Below the pieces are notes generated by a model that was not told the origin of the DNA, did no database searches, and was given only the letters and a program-made list of their open reading frames with translations. From Coprinellus micaceus (lineage: Eukaryota > Basidiomycota > Agaricomycetes > Agaricales > Psathyrellaceae): a stretch of DNA of 64,000 bases. Below are positions 1-13,230 of the stretch, piece by piece. The stretch is from positions 1,488,001-1,552,000 of the forward strand of contig OX596345.1 in the NCBI GenBank assembly GCA_951394405.1, given 5' to 3'. Position numbers and translations under genes: made by a program. Position 1 is the stretch's first letter; every line of letters starts with the position of its first letter.

Positions 1-1251
1 CATGTTCTGTCACATCCTTCGTTCGATTCGCCAACTGGGCACTTTCATCTCAGGATCGAGCAGTTTCCGTAATCGAGGTAAGAACCACCTTACGTCGTCC
101 TCAATCCGCTAATCAGACGTCCGTACTTTCTTCATTGTTCCGTAGATTCCACCTTCGTTCCATGACCGGCTATCCAAATGGCCTCGTTATCCGGTACAGG
201 GCGGCCATACCCATCTCGCCCACAAGAAATTCGGAGGCCGCCTTTACCCTGTGGTGGTACTTAAGGTCAACTTACAGGGTCTGTTCTGTCCTTTACGCAG
301 TCCGCATGGTGCTGCTCTCACTCATGACCAGACCTAGAAACCGTGCGATGGTGGCTTCACTTTCCCTGATGTTCTTGACAGGTTTCCAAAAATCTTTTCG
401 ATTCTGGATCTTATATGTCATTCAGCTTTGCAGCCGCGGAGGCATTCTCCTTCCCGAACCCGCCTCCGGTGGTCTCTTTCGCGATACCCCAGACGGCAAC
501 TAAAGAGCTTACCAGCTTCATTATGGCTCGCTGGAATTATAGCATTGTACAACGTGATCCCTGCTCAGGGCAACTACTCGGTGAAACCAATGACCACACC
601 GCTTGCATCGCTGGTCTATCATATCTGTCCGTTCTATGAATGCCATGCATTCACTGCGATTTTTCATACTCGTGGCTGTGGCTTTTCGAGAAGCAAGTCT
701 GCACCTAGGTCGTGGCTATCGTGAAAACCCAGCTCACCATCTGTTGAAGAACTTAGGTACGGGCTAATATCATGATACCATGTGCTGTGGCTTTCCTACG
801 TTGCAGGCTCTACTCAAAGTCTCGCGCTGTGCTGCGGTGCCCTGGTCAGCGACGGATCAGACAGCGATAATACATTCGTCTTCTCATGAAATGTTCTACG
901 GAAATGTTCCACCATCCGAAGCATCCTGATGGGCGTGAGATGAGAAGGTGCGCACACACTTTGAGTTCTCTCTGAAGACAGCAATTGGCTTTGGGGGATC
1001 GTCCTGCGTCGCCAGTTACCAGTCCTTTGGGTATCCCATTTTATTCGGGCGCACCTTCTAGGTCGGGTGACGAGAGATGTTGGGTTTTCTCTACAGACAT
1101 CAGTTCCTTTCGGCGTTACCAAGCAATATGTGTGGTTCCACACCCATCCAAGGGTATGACTCTCTCTAGAAGAATTTTCTCAATCAAGGGCTATATATTC
1201 AGGCATTTCGACTGCTTAGTCTTGATATTCTGACGTCCCCATCCTCCCAAG
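1..1251. other. Left-edge region without a supported gene
   Basis: I find no convincing gene here. Short open frames of about 75-120 codons exist on the + strand between 135 and 724, with splice-like GT/AG signals around 80-145 and 250-302. None joins into a sequence I recognise, and most of them lack an ATG. The stretch could hold the degraded end of a gene that begins left of the window, plus the promoter of the arrestin-like gene that starts at 1252. Confidence 0.4.
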
Positions 1252-2882
1252 ATGCGTCGCCGTGCCATGACAGAATCTCTTCCTTCCCCCAGTGGGGCAA
1301 CACCTCGTTCGACGATGCCTCTGGCTATCTCCTCGCATGTCTCTACATATCGGTGCGCGCACTCGGCCTTCTTTGCCTTTCATGTTCTGATTGCGGCTTT
1401 AGTGCTTCGCACTTAGAGCTGCAATTGTATAGTCCATCCCTGAGGGTAAGCGCCCAGGGACCGATCGCTGTATTCAGTGATCACGACCAACTCTCTGGGA
1501 GGGTGGTCCTGGATCACCAGGCCCACCACACCGGGAAGCTGATCTTATCGGTAAGCCATTGCTTTGCAAGCGGGACAGTATAGTCTAAAACCGTACCCTT
1601 CTATGTAGGTTGAAGGGTGTTTCCTATATCCAGGCCAGGTAGGTTCCCCGTCCTCTGAGCCGACGAAGCACGTATTCTGCAGGGTCTCCCACACAATTGA
1701 CGTCGCACCCCCGCTACCAACGACCTCTGGCTTCACCTTCCGGGACGTGTTCGGGATGCGGAGGGCTCCCAGCTCTTCGCACCTGAGTCTTAAATCTGTC
1801 TCAACGGAACGCTCCTATCCCTTCCAACTATCCCTTCCTCAAGGCAGCAAACCTGGCGAAGAGATGCCACCTTCTTTCATTTCCCAGACTGTCGATGGTA
1901 ACCCCATGACCACCCCATGCGAAATCTCCTACAAATTCTTCCTAACATGGCATCCTGAACTATTCGCTGAGCCCCCTTCATGGTAAGTACTTCAGTCCAT
2001 TGTTGAGCGGCCGCGACTGACAACCCGTTTAGTCTCGAAGTACCAATCGTGATAGAAAGTGAAAGGGACTTCCAGTCCAAAGATGCTGGGCTGGGCGCTT
2101 CTGGCGACGCTTGGGTTGAGATGCCCCTCGTCACCGAGAGAACCCTCCCCATGAAAGCAGCGGTACGTTCTCTATTCAACGGGTGAACTTTCTGAACACG
2201 AACTAATTTCATCATCTCTAATTCATAGATCGCCTTGCCAACATCGGTCAGCTTCTGTCGTGACTCTTCGATTCCCTACTTCGTCGTGTTCTCAACGACG
2301 CCACGGTCGCGCTCATTGGCTCGGGAGATCGCCTCGGACTCCACAATCGCCATTTCGCTTGTTCGACAAACCGTTATCCAACAACCCCAGATGACATTCC
2401 CCTTGACCCCGCCGCCCTCCCCCATCAAGGAAGGACCCTCTCGCATTCTCCGGCGAGTAGCCAAGTCCAACCCACGGTTAAAACGCAAGCGGTCCGTCAT
2501 CGACGAAGACGAGTTCCGTCACAAGCCTCTCCCCGAGATTCCGCTTCGAACCTGTTTCCAGGAGAATAAGACCATCTACAGCGACTTCCTCCTCGGCTTC
2601 CCCAAACGGCCTCGACACTTCTGCGAACCTGGCGCTCATCCCTCACTTGAGGTGCAGACCTCTCTCCCAGATGGTCTCCATAAAGGCAAAATTCCGCTTC
2701 ACAAAGATATGCTTCCCTGTATAGATTGGCCCGGTATCAGCGTCAAAGTACGTCGTGGGTTGTATGAATGAAGCGTTACATCTTTACTCACGTTTTCTTC
2801 TGATTATCAGTACTACCTGGACGTTTCAGTCATTAATGGAATTGACGACCTCCGCGCACGCATACCAGTCAAGATCTACTGA
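1252..2882 (+). CDS. Arrestin-like (N-terminal fold) protein
   Basis: Six exons: 1252-1352, 1403-1550, 1609-1982, 2033-2162, 2229-2747 and 2811-2882. They join in frame to 447 residues. After about 34 polar residues the protein enters a beta-rich stretch typical of an arrestin N-lobe: LQLYSPSLRVSAQGPIAVF, a GRVVLD strand and a VEGCFLYPG strand, later FQLSLP and an EISYKFFL segment. The C-terminal half carries a Lys/Arg-rich insert (residues about 320-345) and ends in a strand resembling YYLDVSVING. Fungal alpha-arrestins act as adaptors that bring Rsp5-type ubiquitin ligases to membrane cargo. I see no clear PPxY motif, so that role is only an inference from the fold. In-frame ATGs also occur at 1267 and 1315. 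A second possibility is a Bul/Rim8-like or purely structural arrestin-fold protein. Confidence 0.72.
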
Positions 2883-3291
2883 AGGGGACACTACTTGACG
2901 ACCCACCGACGCACTCCTCCACGCCCCATCATGTTTCTCTCAGTGTACTCATCCCCTTCGCTTTCACACACCTCCCTCGCTCTCTTCCCTTGCTCACTCC
3001 GCCCTGTATGTATGTGATATAATTATGGGTAACAGTATTGCTTTGTAAAATAGCGTAGACAGAGTATCCAAAACAACCGAAGTCCTGCTTTGCCTGGTAT
3101 AAACTGCCCTGTTTCACAGCCCGAGTCGGATGGACGAAAGCATCGGGGTCGGACCATCACTTCATGTTCGCGACTATTTGGTCCAACTCCCTCGCGATTA
3201 TGGAGTTAGGGCAGCGCCTCCTCAGTTCCCTATAGCGGAATCCAAACCCCGTAAGCGCGATGTCCCGATACGCGAGTACACAGACCGTCAC

Positions 3292-6231
3292 TTACTCGAG
3301 TTTCACCTTGTCACCCCGATTCTTGCATTCCTGGCCAGCAAGACGCCACTCCCCACATTCCGCATACAAATCTGCGCGCTTCGGCGAATCACACTTCGCC
3401 ACATAGCCGACGGCATCCTTGGAGTATCCCTTTTCGATGAGGTGCTTTACGAAAGGTTCGTAGCCGATGGGGCTACGCTTTGATTTGGCGAATGCCTCCA
3501 AACCCTCGAAGTCCCGAATCTCAGTCAACGCTTTCAGTTTGATGTACCAGAACCTTTAACAAACGTTGTTAGACCCTATTTGAACTCAAGGTTCTGTCGA
3601 GAACGTACCTCTTTTCTGGGACCTTGAAGTCGCTCTTCAACTTCTCCGCCTTCTTCGCCATGCCGTTGACGAGGCAAAGCCTGATTGTTTCGTTGATGCT
3701 CATACCAAAGGAAGATATCTTGCCGTCGTTCTCCATATCGAATTGGTGCTGAGCGGACAGGAGGCGACTATAGTCGTCCATCATCTGACGGGGTACGATG
3801 ATCAGAGCCTAGCTACCCGATCCGTACCGACGCCCCTCACCTTTGCCTCAAAAGAACGATCCTTGTCCTCTGAGAAGAACTTCTGCCCGGCCTTGATAGC
3901 GCTGATCTTGGCGTTGGGCTCCTATGCCGGTGGTCAGTGAGTGGTAGCGGAACCATACGTCATCAAGCATACCTTCATCCACGTCGCTTCTTCAAAGCAC
4001 AGGATCGCGCTCTCCACTCGTCGATCATCAGAATAGTAGAAGTCTCTCAGCATCTCTCGATTCTGTTGCCTCGCGTAAACCTCTAACAGGCGAGTTGCAG
4101 GAGCTAGGTGAGGCCCTCCGTCTTCGAGTAGCTTGAAGAAGGAACCAAGAGGCAATCTCTTGTAGAGATGGAGAAGCACATAGTATACTGTGACGTCAAT
4201 TTCGTCAGAGTTTGCAGCAGAACAAACATATCGGCGGCTTACCCAAGTCAGTGTCCCCACTATCGACGGCCTTGACCAAAGCCAGCTTGTCCTCCTTCAT
4301 TTCTAGAAGGAGTGGCACTTGGTCACTACCCTTGCTTTCATGGTCCAGAAGCCTCGTTGCAAGCCCCGGTCGTCCAACTTCCCAAGCTTTCTTCGCTATT
4401 TCGGCGTAACTCACGTCTGCTCCACCCAAGGAGTCAAACTTCTCCACAATGGCCTTGCAAACCTCATCGTCCCCAGACGCATCTGCACCTGCAGCTGCCC
4501 GTGACTTCATGATCTTCGCGCATGCCCAATGCTTGAGGACAGCGTCCGGCTTCAACCCAAGGAAGTTCGATATGCGAAGAGCTAGAAGGTGCATGTTCCG
4601 TGAAGTTAGGCGACCAATGAGGTGCGATGGTGAGGCGTAGTTGTACCTATGAAACATCAGTCACTCTATTACACCTTTCCGAGGGGGACTACGCACTGGG
4701 TGTAGGTCAAGGGAATCCCGACTTCGTAAAAGCGGACCGCGTTCAATACTTTGAGAGTTTGTCCCATATTCACAAAATCGGTGGGGTTATAGAAATCCAA
4801 GAATCCTCTACCGAATTTCGCTGCGTTGAGAAGCCTCCTCTGCCAATACGGTTCCCATTCTTGTCCGGCCGCGTCGATGCACTCATCCACCGCCTTCGCG
4901 AGGTCGGGCCTGATCGAACGTACGTTCTCATCAGCCTTGGGTGATTTGCGAGTGAAGCTCTCCCAAGCGTCGTACAGAATGGCGGAGGCAGATGTGGAGC
5001 CGGGTTTGAAGACAGATAGCGTTGAGGCAGGGACCTTCTGAATGAGGTCACAGACATCAGAGCCGATGACGCGAATCCCATCCGTCTCTGTGACGGCGAA
5101 CGTCGAACCACCGTATGTATATCTAGTGGCTCGCGTCAAAACCAAGATAAGGTGGTAGTAGATCTCACTCACGGGATTGTCTCGCCTGAGGGTCCGACGA
5201 GTAGGACAAGATTTGGCCACGTCAGGATAATGGCATCATTGCCGCACCACTCGACCTGCTGCACAGAACCTTCGGCCTCTGCAACCTGGGTCGTTTCGAA
5301 CTCGAGGATGTTCCTCTGGAAGTCGGTCGACACGACCCATAGCGTTCCCGTAAATGTCAAGAGGGCGAGGAACTTCCCGTTGGGAGATGGCGAGATGTGT
5401 GTGAATGGTCCCCTCGATAGCCTCTGATCAATGTTCTCCAGGTTGTCCACGGTGTATATGGTCTGTTCGGTGGATAGCAAAACCTCGACGTGCCGCGAGA
5501 TGTTCAGATCTGGAGGGATAATCGACCAAGCGTGCGGTGGCTCGCTCAAACCTGGGGAGCACCACTATCTCAGCCTACGCCCAGCAGAGAGTAGCTGCAA
5601 ACTCACCCGGATTCGCAAGAGTCAACGGCCTCACGCCCTCCCATCCTTTCACTTCCAACAGCGTCAACGAGCTCGTAAGCGCAACCAACCCATTCCCATA
5701 CATCTTCGCGTCAATAATGCCCATTTCTGCAGCCTCCGTGCCCAGCGAATGTTGCTGGTACTCGCCCTGTAGGTCGTACAGCCGGTACACCCCTTCCTCG
5801 TTGAGAACGATCAGCCGTTCATCGACTGTCCACCCAAGCTTGACTATTCTTCCTTGGTCCCACTATGGTTATATTAGCGGGAATTCGAGCTCTGAACGGA
5901 AGAAAGCATCCACACTGAACAAGAGCAACCCCTCCCCCGCCGGCGAATACACTTGAATCTGCGCTTTCGTTACCGCAGGCGTCACCCGCCCCAGAGCCAA
6001 AAGCTTCGTCGAGTCCCGCATGAGTGCTTCAGATATGCGTTAGCTTCCATTCTGCATCTCCTTCCCCATCCTAGCAAGCATACCTATGGGACCCCCGTAC
6101 TGACACCCAGCCACGATATAATCGCTCAGCTCGGGAAGCTTCCCTGGCACCGAATAGAGCTGCTGTCGTCTGTAGAACGTGTTGCCATCCTGCATTGCCT
6201 GCCATGTCGCTGTTGGATGTGGTGTGGACAT
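3292..6231 (-). CDS. vps16: Vacuolar protein sorting protein VPS16
   Basis: Core subunit of the HOPS and CORVET tethering complexes, which drive fusion of late endosomes and vacuoles. Ten exons, split by nine short introns, give roughly 815 residues, the usual size for VPS16. The start at 6231 opens with MSTPHPTATWQ followed by FYRRQQLY. The N-terminal half is the VPS16 beta-propeller region (GRIVKLGWT, EEGVYRLYDLQGEY, GNDAIILTWPNLVLLVGP). The C-terminal half is the alpha-solenoid (LIGRLTSRNMHLLALRISNFL, LATRLLDHE, VYYVLLHLYKRLPLGSFF, FVKHLIEKGYSKDA, YAECGEWRLAGQECK). Splice phases agree throughout; for example GPI joins ALMRDSTKL and LLLFS joins WDQGRIVKL. The gene is convergent with the arrestin-like gene (410 bp gap). 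The protein appears intact. Confidence 0.95.
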
Positions 6232-7240
6232 TGCGCTGGCCGACGAGGGAGGGTACTTCAACAACAATGAGGTCAGGAACACGCCCGACGCTTGTGCAGG
6301 GCTGAGCCAACCAAGCGCGACTCGTGGGCGGGCGGTCGGCGCCGGCCCGAGGTGTCACCGATTGGGAAGTCCGATGCCGGGCGCTGTGGCACGGAATAAG
6401 CGCCCGTCAGTGCGGCCGCTTCTCAGAACGATACGAGCACAGTGCTTGCTTCCAGAGCTATTTCACAGCAATGCTAAACTCAAAAAGGACGAGTATAATT
6501 AACTAACCAATACACCCAAATCTAATAAATACAAGAATCACAACCGTGACAGTAAGATACCAACATGTACGAAAAAAAAAACGAACGCGGGGTAGGAGGC
6601 AAGTGGGGAGTAAGGTATGGAAGTACAAGTCAAATCAATCAAAGGAGATGAAGTGAATGACTATCAGACAGACTCATCTATATGATCCCGCGTGCGGCCG
6701 AATGCGCGGGCGGGTAGGTAGGTGTGAGGAGAGATAGAGAGACGAGCAGGAATGCAGACTCGGTCTAGCGATACAGAAAGGAGAGAGAAGGCGATAGCGA
6801 TGCAAAATGTCTAGAAGGGTCTAGTGAGAGAGATAGATCGGAGAGGAAAGGAGCGTGAGCGCGACGAGGCGAGATAGGAAAAGGACAGGATGGGGGAATG
6901 CATAGGAAGTGCCAGTGGTGTGGAGGAGGATAGAGACAGAGAGAACGAGAGATGAAGGAGTGTATGAGGGTGAGATGGAGAGATAAGATGGAGAGTAGAG
7001 TAGACGAAATGAAATGACAACATCGGCGATTAACATATCGAGTCAAAGCCAATTGGCAAGGGTAAAGAGGGTATGGTGTGGTATACTTTTAGTGTCCCAA
7101 ACTGCGACGCCACGGGATATGGATGAATACGAATACAAAAAAGGAGAAGCGTGGACGCGGACATAGGCAGCAAATGACACGAATGACCACACACAGCAAC
7201 TGCAATGTGGCGCATATGAAGCCGACGAGTGCCAGCTCGT
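6232..7240. other. VPS16 promoter and SYG1 3' flank, purine-rich tract
   Basis: No gene seen. The part next to 6231 should hold the VPS16 promoter, and a TAAGCGCCC element lies at 6397-6405. A short A-run is at about 6572. From about 6720 to 7000 the + strand is strongly purine-biased with many GAGAG/GGAGA steps. In the transcript of the minus-strand gene to the right this would read as a long C/U-rich 3' untranslated or downstream stretch. The small open frames on the minus strand here (Ser/Leu/Pro-rich) are by-products of that bias. Confidence 0.55.
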
Positions 7241-10200
7241 TCATTTAACGTGCTTCGTCTCCTCATCGTCGTCATCGTCCGCGTCATGACGGTGCGGGTC
7301 ATCGAAGAGGTACGGCAGGGGTACCTCTCTCGTGACACGGTACTGATCCATGTTACCAAGATGCTCGTTCTCCAGACGGTCTAAGGGTGCACAACCGACT
7401 GTCAGTACGAGAAAACGCAGGGTGAATTTACTAGCAGGCACACGTACAGAAATTCCACTGCCATCGCCTGAGAATCTCCAAGACCGCGACGATGAACGAG
7501 CGCAACATCATATCCGGTCCCTCCGCAGGGATGTAAAATACCCAAGTAAATCGGAGCAAGACGTTTGAAACCTGGAGGTTATAATATCAGCACCATTCAC
7601 GTTATTGATGGATACCATTTTAACTCACAATGGCGAAATAGTACAGCTGCAAGACACCTTTAGTCAGTTGACTATAATGAAGAGCGGTGGGACGCCACTC
7701 ACCGGGATATAGCTCGAGTACACAAGCTCCTTCCGTAGCCAAGGGTTCGGCGCATTGTGTTTTAAGATCGACCAATCCATGAGGAAGTCCTACCAGGCCG
7801 CACAAGTCAGGAGCGGATTCCAAGGACGAGATTGAATTGAAAGAACTCACCCAGGTGCACGCATAAACAGCGGACACTGCGTTAAGGATCAACCAGAAAG
7901 CAAACAACGTGCCAGACCGTTCCGCCCCGTTATGCCGCCACAGGAAGAACACCAAATAACTGATGATGCCTGAAGCGTACTTCCCTCCCTATAGCCGCAA
8001 AACCCCAGTCAGCTTTCACTCCCTCCCTCTCTGAAACTCCACTGGAAGTAGACTAGAACGTACGTTAATCAAATGCGTGATCAAACCCGAGTCAGCATAA
8101 CGCTTTATACTCTGTACGAGACGCAGAATAAACGGCGAGACCGCCAACACGTACGCAGCTGGCCAATTTGGCGAGACCAGCCCGCACTGCTGCCTCCACT
8201 CCGGCGAGAAGTCGTTCGCGTAGATACATCCGAGGGTGAAGATACTCTGGAGGGTGAAGACAAGGCTGCAGAATTGATCTCCTATCCAGAAATCCGTGAA
8301 CTGCAGAGAGAAGGGTTAAAAGTGTTAGTGAACGGCGAGCGCAGGGTCGCGGAGTGCCATGGATACGCACCTCAACGCGCCGTGTCCCAGTCAAGAACAA
8401 CTTGGCGACGACTTTAATGAGCCAGAACCTCGTATGATGGAACACAAGCGGAGCTGGATTGAGTACAAGAAGTCCAGCCGCCCCAAGCCACACCAAAGGC
8501 CAAACTGTCGGAGACACCATCCCTTCTCCGATCCGAGCAAACGATAACCAGAAACAATACGCCAAGCCGCATAGCAGCATGCTCGGCGCCTCAAAGTACT
8601 CGCGGTAATCCAAGGCGGTGGTCGTGTTCAATTCTATTCGGGTGTGCCGATTCATGTCAGGGTTTGGGTAGCAGGGTAGGGGGAGACGTACCGAAAATGA
8701 AGACATAGTTAATCCGGGAGCGAGCCCAAACGAGGAGGTTCATTCCAACGAGGGTGACGAACAGTGTAGGCACAAGGAGGGTGCCATAGACTAACATCAA
8801 GGCGCCCCATCCTCTGATTGCTTCCCTCGTTCCCTCTTGGAAGGCTGTGGGATGCAAACGGTTAATCATAGCTCGACAGGTGACCAAAAAAAGAGTTAAT
8901 ACTAACCACTCACAAGGCCAGCGACGAACGCTGGGATCGCCAAGCCAAGTAGAAGGCCGGATCGGAAGGTGCTGAAGTGGTGTGTTTTGGTCTTGTTCCC
9001 GCTTCGTAGCCGTTGCATGGCCTTCTTCTTGTTACCCTTCACTGTGCGAGACGTCAGGATGACGTTATGAACCAGAAGGGAAGGTCACGAACCGAAAGTA
9101 TACGCGTAAAGGTCCTCGGCCGACGTCATCATCTTACGAACCCCTTCATCAGAGGCGAAGGCACTCTTGTCGACCTAGCAAGTAGAGCCATGAGATCGGT
9201 GCAAATGCAGTAGAATCGCGCTCAAACACACACCCTTTCAGCCATATACTGGTTTTGCACAGAGATACGCGTGACCTTCTCGAATTTCTTCAGGGCCTTG
9301 CGGAACCCAGTCAAGTTCAAGATTCGATAGTTGTGCAGCAACTCGAGGCCACGGTAATGCTCCGCAACAGCCTTCTTCAACTTGCGCTTGGCGTAAAGGT
9401 AAGTGTCCGGATCAGCAGCGAACGGCGGAGGCGACGAGGGTTCTTCTTCGCTACTCGAAGAGTGTCCAGCGTCCTTCTCCTTATCGGGGACGCTTCCGTC
9501 AGACGATGATGATTGTTCCCTGCCCATGGGCGGCGCTTCATGCCTGAATAAATTCTTGAACGACCGCTTTCCCGTCGTGTTAACGCTCTTCTGCTCGATG
9601 CTGATCGTCCGTGTGATTTTGAGGTTCCTGCGCTTGGGCTTGAGAGCCGAGGAGAACGCCGCAGCCCACGGGACCTTCGCATTCGCTTGCTAAGGGTCGC
9701 TTGAGTAGCCGTTCTACAACAGCGAGGGTTTACGTACCATAAAGACTTTCCTGTGTTCCATCAACTCTTGGATCTGGCCTTGGAGCAATTTCCCTTTCTC
9801 TTCGGCTTCCTTCTCCCGGGTGAGGTAAAAGGATTCCACTTTTTCGAGCTGGGCGTCGAGGTGGTTGAAAAAGGCCATTTCGAGGGGGGAGAGTTGCATG
9901 AGGACATCTTGAAGTGGAAGCGCTGCTAGAGGGTTAGTCGGCTTCCCAACCGTTCCGCCGACTATCCGTATTCTCAGTAAAGGGAACAACAGCGCCAGGG
10001 GTGCACGCACATCGACTGGAAAGGCTCTTTGCAGGGCGGTGAAAGGAGATGTTTCGGGGTAACGTAGGCGTTCGTTGCACTTCTTGCAATGCACTCGAGA
10101 ATCCTTGAGAGCCGGATGCGGTGACGGTGTTCCTGCGAAGGATGGGGCTCTTCACTGGGTCGGCTTCAGACGACAGCCTCGGTGTTGATGGGGGCGTGGC

Positions 10201-10511
10201 GATAGCGTTGGGCGAGTCTTCTGGTGACGCCGAATAGTGTACGCCTTGCTGTGCCTTTCGTATGGCGGTTATTCGCTTCTTGAGGCCACGGTAGTCGCTG
10301 TGGGATGAAAGTCGTGAGACCACGCAGGGCGTCGAAGAACGAGGAACGAACATATAAGCCTTCTTCCATTCTGGCGTCTGCGTCCAACGAGGTTAGTGTG
10401 GTCGAGAAACGAACGCCGAGGGGTGTACCTGGGTATCGCGAAGGTATCTGTGGCGACATCGTTAGTCTAGTAGTGATTTTGAAGAGGTAGGACGTACTGG
10501 GCAAACTTCAT
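7241..10511 (-). CDS. SYG1: SPX-EXS domain protein, SYG1/XPR1 type
   Basis: Member of the SYG1/XPR1 family: an SPX domain that binds inositol pyrophosphates fused to a multi-span EXS domain. Family members export phosphate or signal phosphate status. The N-terminus is spread over four tiny exons that join to MKFAQYLRDTQTPEWKKAY followed by DYRGLKKRITAIRKAQQ, an almost canonical SPX start; this fixes the ATG at 10511. Next come a Ser/Pro-rich insert, the second SPX block (MAFFNHLDAQLEKVESFY) and the third (YRILNLTGFRKALKKFEK). The EXS part shows hydrophobic segments and motifs such as GCIYANDFSPEWRQQCG, LVSPNWPAAYV, SIKRYADSGLITHLIN, GGKYASGIISYLVFF, YACTWDFLMDW and, at the end, RLENEHLGN plus an acidic tail. 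At least 13 short introns. Length is above 800 residues, normal for the family. Confidence 0.95.
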
Positions 10512-13230
10512 GGTGAAGGTTAGAGAAAGAAATGGGAGGTAGAAGGATAAAAAAGCATCAAAGCAGCCTGGCGGACGAAGTGAAGATGGAAGGACGCCGG
10601 GAGCCCAACGAGCAGTGAAAGAAATTATGACGCCCTTTTGTTTGCCATCAACGGCCGATCCAATTTTGCCCTGAACCTCCGACCCAGAGGCGGATCATCT
10701 GACGACGTCACAGCGACTGCCCCTGCCCGCTCCAGGCTCAAATAGGAAGCGCTAGCGCTTGCCCTGGAGGGGTACAGAAGGCCCTAAAACTGCATCACGC
10801 CAGACTGCCGTGAGGGTGGTTCCAGGGCCATTCTCCTCCGGCAGGGCCTCGGGAACCGCAGCCACGAAATCAGTAACATCAAGGCCACACTCGGATCTCA
10901 GGCTCAAGGGAACAGCAGGTGTCCGAGTCGATGTCGATGTCCGGGGACGGTGAGGGTTTTCGCTGTCCCAGAGTCACCGGGGATGACCAGAGCCTGCTTG
11001 TGAGCCTGGCGACATGGACTCAGGCTGACACAAGCCCAGCAAAACACAGCGCCCTTCAAGACGAGTTCAGACCGATATTCCACGTGTAGCGGCAGAGAGG
11101 AGTGCTCCGGCAACGTGTTCCGAGGATCCGAGCGACTTGGAAGGCTTGGTCGACGGTTCCCCGACTCTTTTCTACCGCACAAAAAATGGCTTCTCGGTAG
11201 CTTGCTAGGGCGAATGGGTTATCCGCATTCCGGAATCGGTTCGACTGCGACTGAAACGGCTGCCAATGGGAAGCACTAGGCGCTCTTCACGCGTCCCTAT
11301 TTGGTGTGAAGCGTAGGGAGTCAGCGATAGTGCATCGACTTCGACTAAACCTTCAACTCCAACTGGTTTTCACCACATTCCAGCATTCACTCACCCTCCA
11401 AATGAATACTTTAGGGCACCTTCGGGCCTCTCAGGTGCGATTGCTCCCTTGGCCACTACCATATGGTGAACTGAAGCCATGAAAACGTGCAAAGTCGCGA
11501 TGAGAGGAGAGCTTAGTCCATGTGAGGTCGAAGTCAATGATCAAGGTCAGTAAATATGTAATAGATCTTGTTTATTGGTTCAAGAAGCTGACGAACGTGT
11601 GCCGAACGTGAATTCTTGCGACGAACGTGCGCCTCGTTGCTTTGACCGTCACGGGTCACGGTCACGAGGACGACAGTCACATCTAGTCACAGTCACGCTT
11701 TCTGGGCGCTTGTTTTCAACGGTGACGAGCACAACCCCGGCGGAAGATCTCAGCTAACCCACTGCAGCACGAAAGTCCATGAAGGGGCATCCTCAGCTGA
11801 GCTACCCCCACAGCCTTAACGCCTTCTGTTCAGCACCCAAATTGGAGAAACGGCACGCATCTTTCAATTACCCCATGACCCGCTCGATTTCAGGGTGTCC
11901 CTGAGGTGGCCTGAAGGTGGGACTCACTGCTGTACGCACATCATTACACGCTAATCACCGATGATTATGTCCACTGGTTATGCAGCCTTTGGATCATGCG
12001 GCCGGACAGACGTAGTGCCATTCCAGTGTGCCAGCGCTCCAGCAATTTGACTTCAGCATTCCGATCCCAGAATACTCCAGATTTTGACCAGAGTGACCGT
12101 TAGTACTCGGTTCAAGATGCATTGATCTGCGCCTTTGCCCTCCTCCCGCTTCTACGGGTCATTGTTGAATGCGGACATCCATTCCGATGCAGCCGCCACC
12201 GACACGATAGAGACAAGTGTGCCAGACTAGCAGCATCTAGGCCGGAACGATGTCGTACTCGGACTTTACCAGCCCCAACAAGGCCTCGCCTCCGCCCAAT
12301 GACCTTGCCAGAATTGATATCGACGATCTTGACGCAGGCCCTAAACCTCCACACACAAATCTCTCTAGGGTTCTCGCAGGCCCCAAGTCGCCTTGGTAGA
12401 CGGGCCAGAAGACCCTTTCTGAGCTACATCCTTGTAAGGCTGACCGACGAGGAAGGCTAATTATTCGATAGTTCGGAGAATGGACTCCCAGACCAGCGTA
12501 TTCCGAGCGCCCAAACGTTCATTCTCTCGTACCCACACGTAAGTCTTTACTCACCTACGTGAACCCTGGAGATTGGAGACTGACATAAGCCAACAATCCG
12601 AAGCCCCCCGTAGATGCATACCATCTCATACGAACAGTTCGACCGCTGCTAGCCATCCCCGCAAATTATCCGCTGCGAATGCTTTCCCTCCCATGGGGCC
12701 ATTCATATGCGCTCTCCTGACAGACTCCTAGACATTTGAGTCCGCTCATTTGACACTTCTCCCCACACATCCATCTCGGCACCCGCAGATCCTTCCCTTC
12801 TGCCGGAGGAGATCCTAGCTATTCCGTGCCTATTTCTCCGGAACTGGGGACCTGCGGTTCATCCTCACTCACCCATGGCGGTGGTACACATCTCGTATTG
12901 ACTTTACTAGGGAGACCTAACAATAGTCCCACGTAAGTACAGGTAAGTATCCGCGATTTCTGTCAACAATCGGTGGTATAACCTCCATCTTCAAAATCAC
13001 GAAGCCCCATTGAAAGGGCAAGTGGGACTGCGGGTATACGTAGATCAACGTAGTCCTTGGCGGGTGTGTTCTCAGCTCCGAGAACCCTAATCCTGATTCG
13101 TGAGGGGGCTGCAGGTATAAAGCTCGTTCTCTTCGGACCCGTTTTCGATGCACGCTTTGTGTCTTTAACCCCGAGACCAATTCCTTGAACATTCTTCCCC
13201 CAGCAACCAGAGATATTTCTTTTGACCACA
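10512..13230. other. Gene-poor 2.7 kb stretch
   Basis: The part next to 10511 is the SYG1 promoter. The rest shows no gene I can support. It contains three CGAACGTG words within 38 bp (11592-11599, 11603-11610, 11622-11629), followed at 11640-11700 by stacked TCAC/GTCACGG words, which could be a regulatory array or a worn transposon end. A GGGCGCTT element lies at 11704-11711. A 49-codon ATG frame at 12250-12399 is listed separately. From about 12460 to 12900 there are further short exon-like pieces between good donor and acceptor sites, but no frame can be followed far. Confidence 0.45.
12250..12399 (+). CDS. Possible small or broken gene, unknown
   Basis: A 49-codon frame from a true ATG reads MSYSDFTSPNKASPPPND, then an acidic LARIDIDDLD segment and a Pro-rich end. 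The composition looks more like a real fungal N-terminus than a random frame. It ends at a TAG inside a possible GT donor, so it may be the first exon of a longer gene. Candidate further exons (for example a frame starting at an ATG near 12481) are followed by good GTAAGT...TAG borders, but the frames soon close. I do not recognise it. It may be a pseudogene fragment or chance. Confidence 0.2.
   Translation: MSYSDFTSPNKASPPPNDLARIDIDDLDAGPKPPHTNLSRVLAGPKSPW

Noticed and set aside
135..724. Possible cytochrome P450 or transporter fragment at the left edge
   Set aside because: A few phrases in one frame looked P450-like (a KFGGRLYPVVVL segment), but stops follow within about 25 codons and no oxygen-binding or haem motif appears in any frame.
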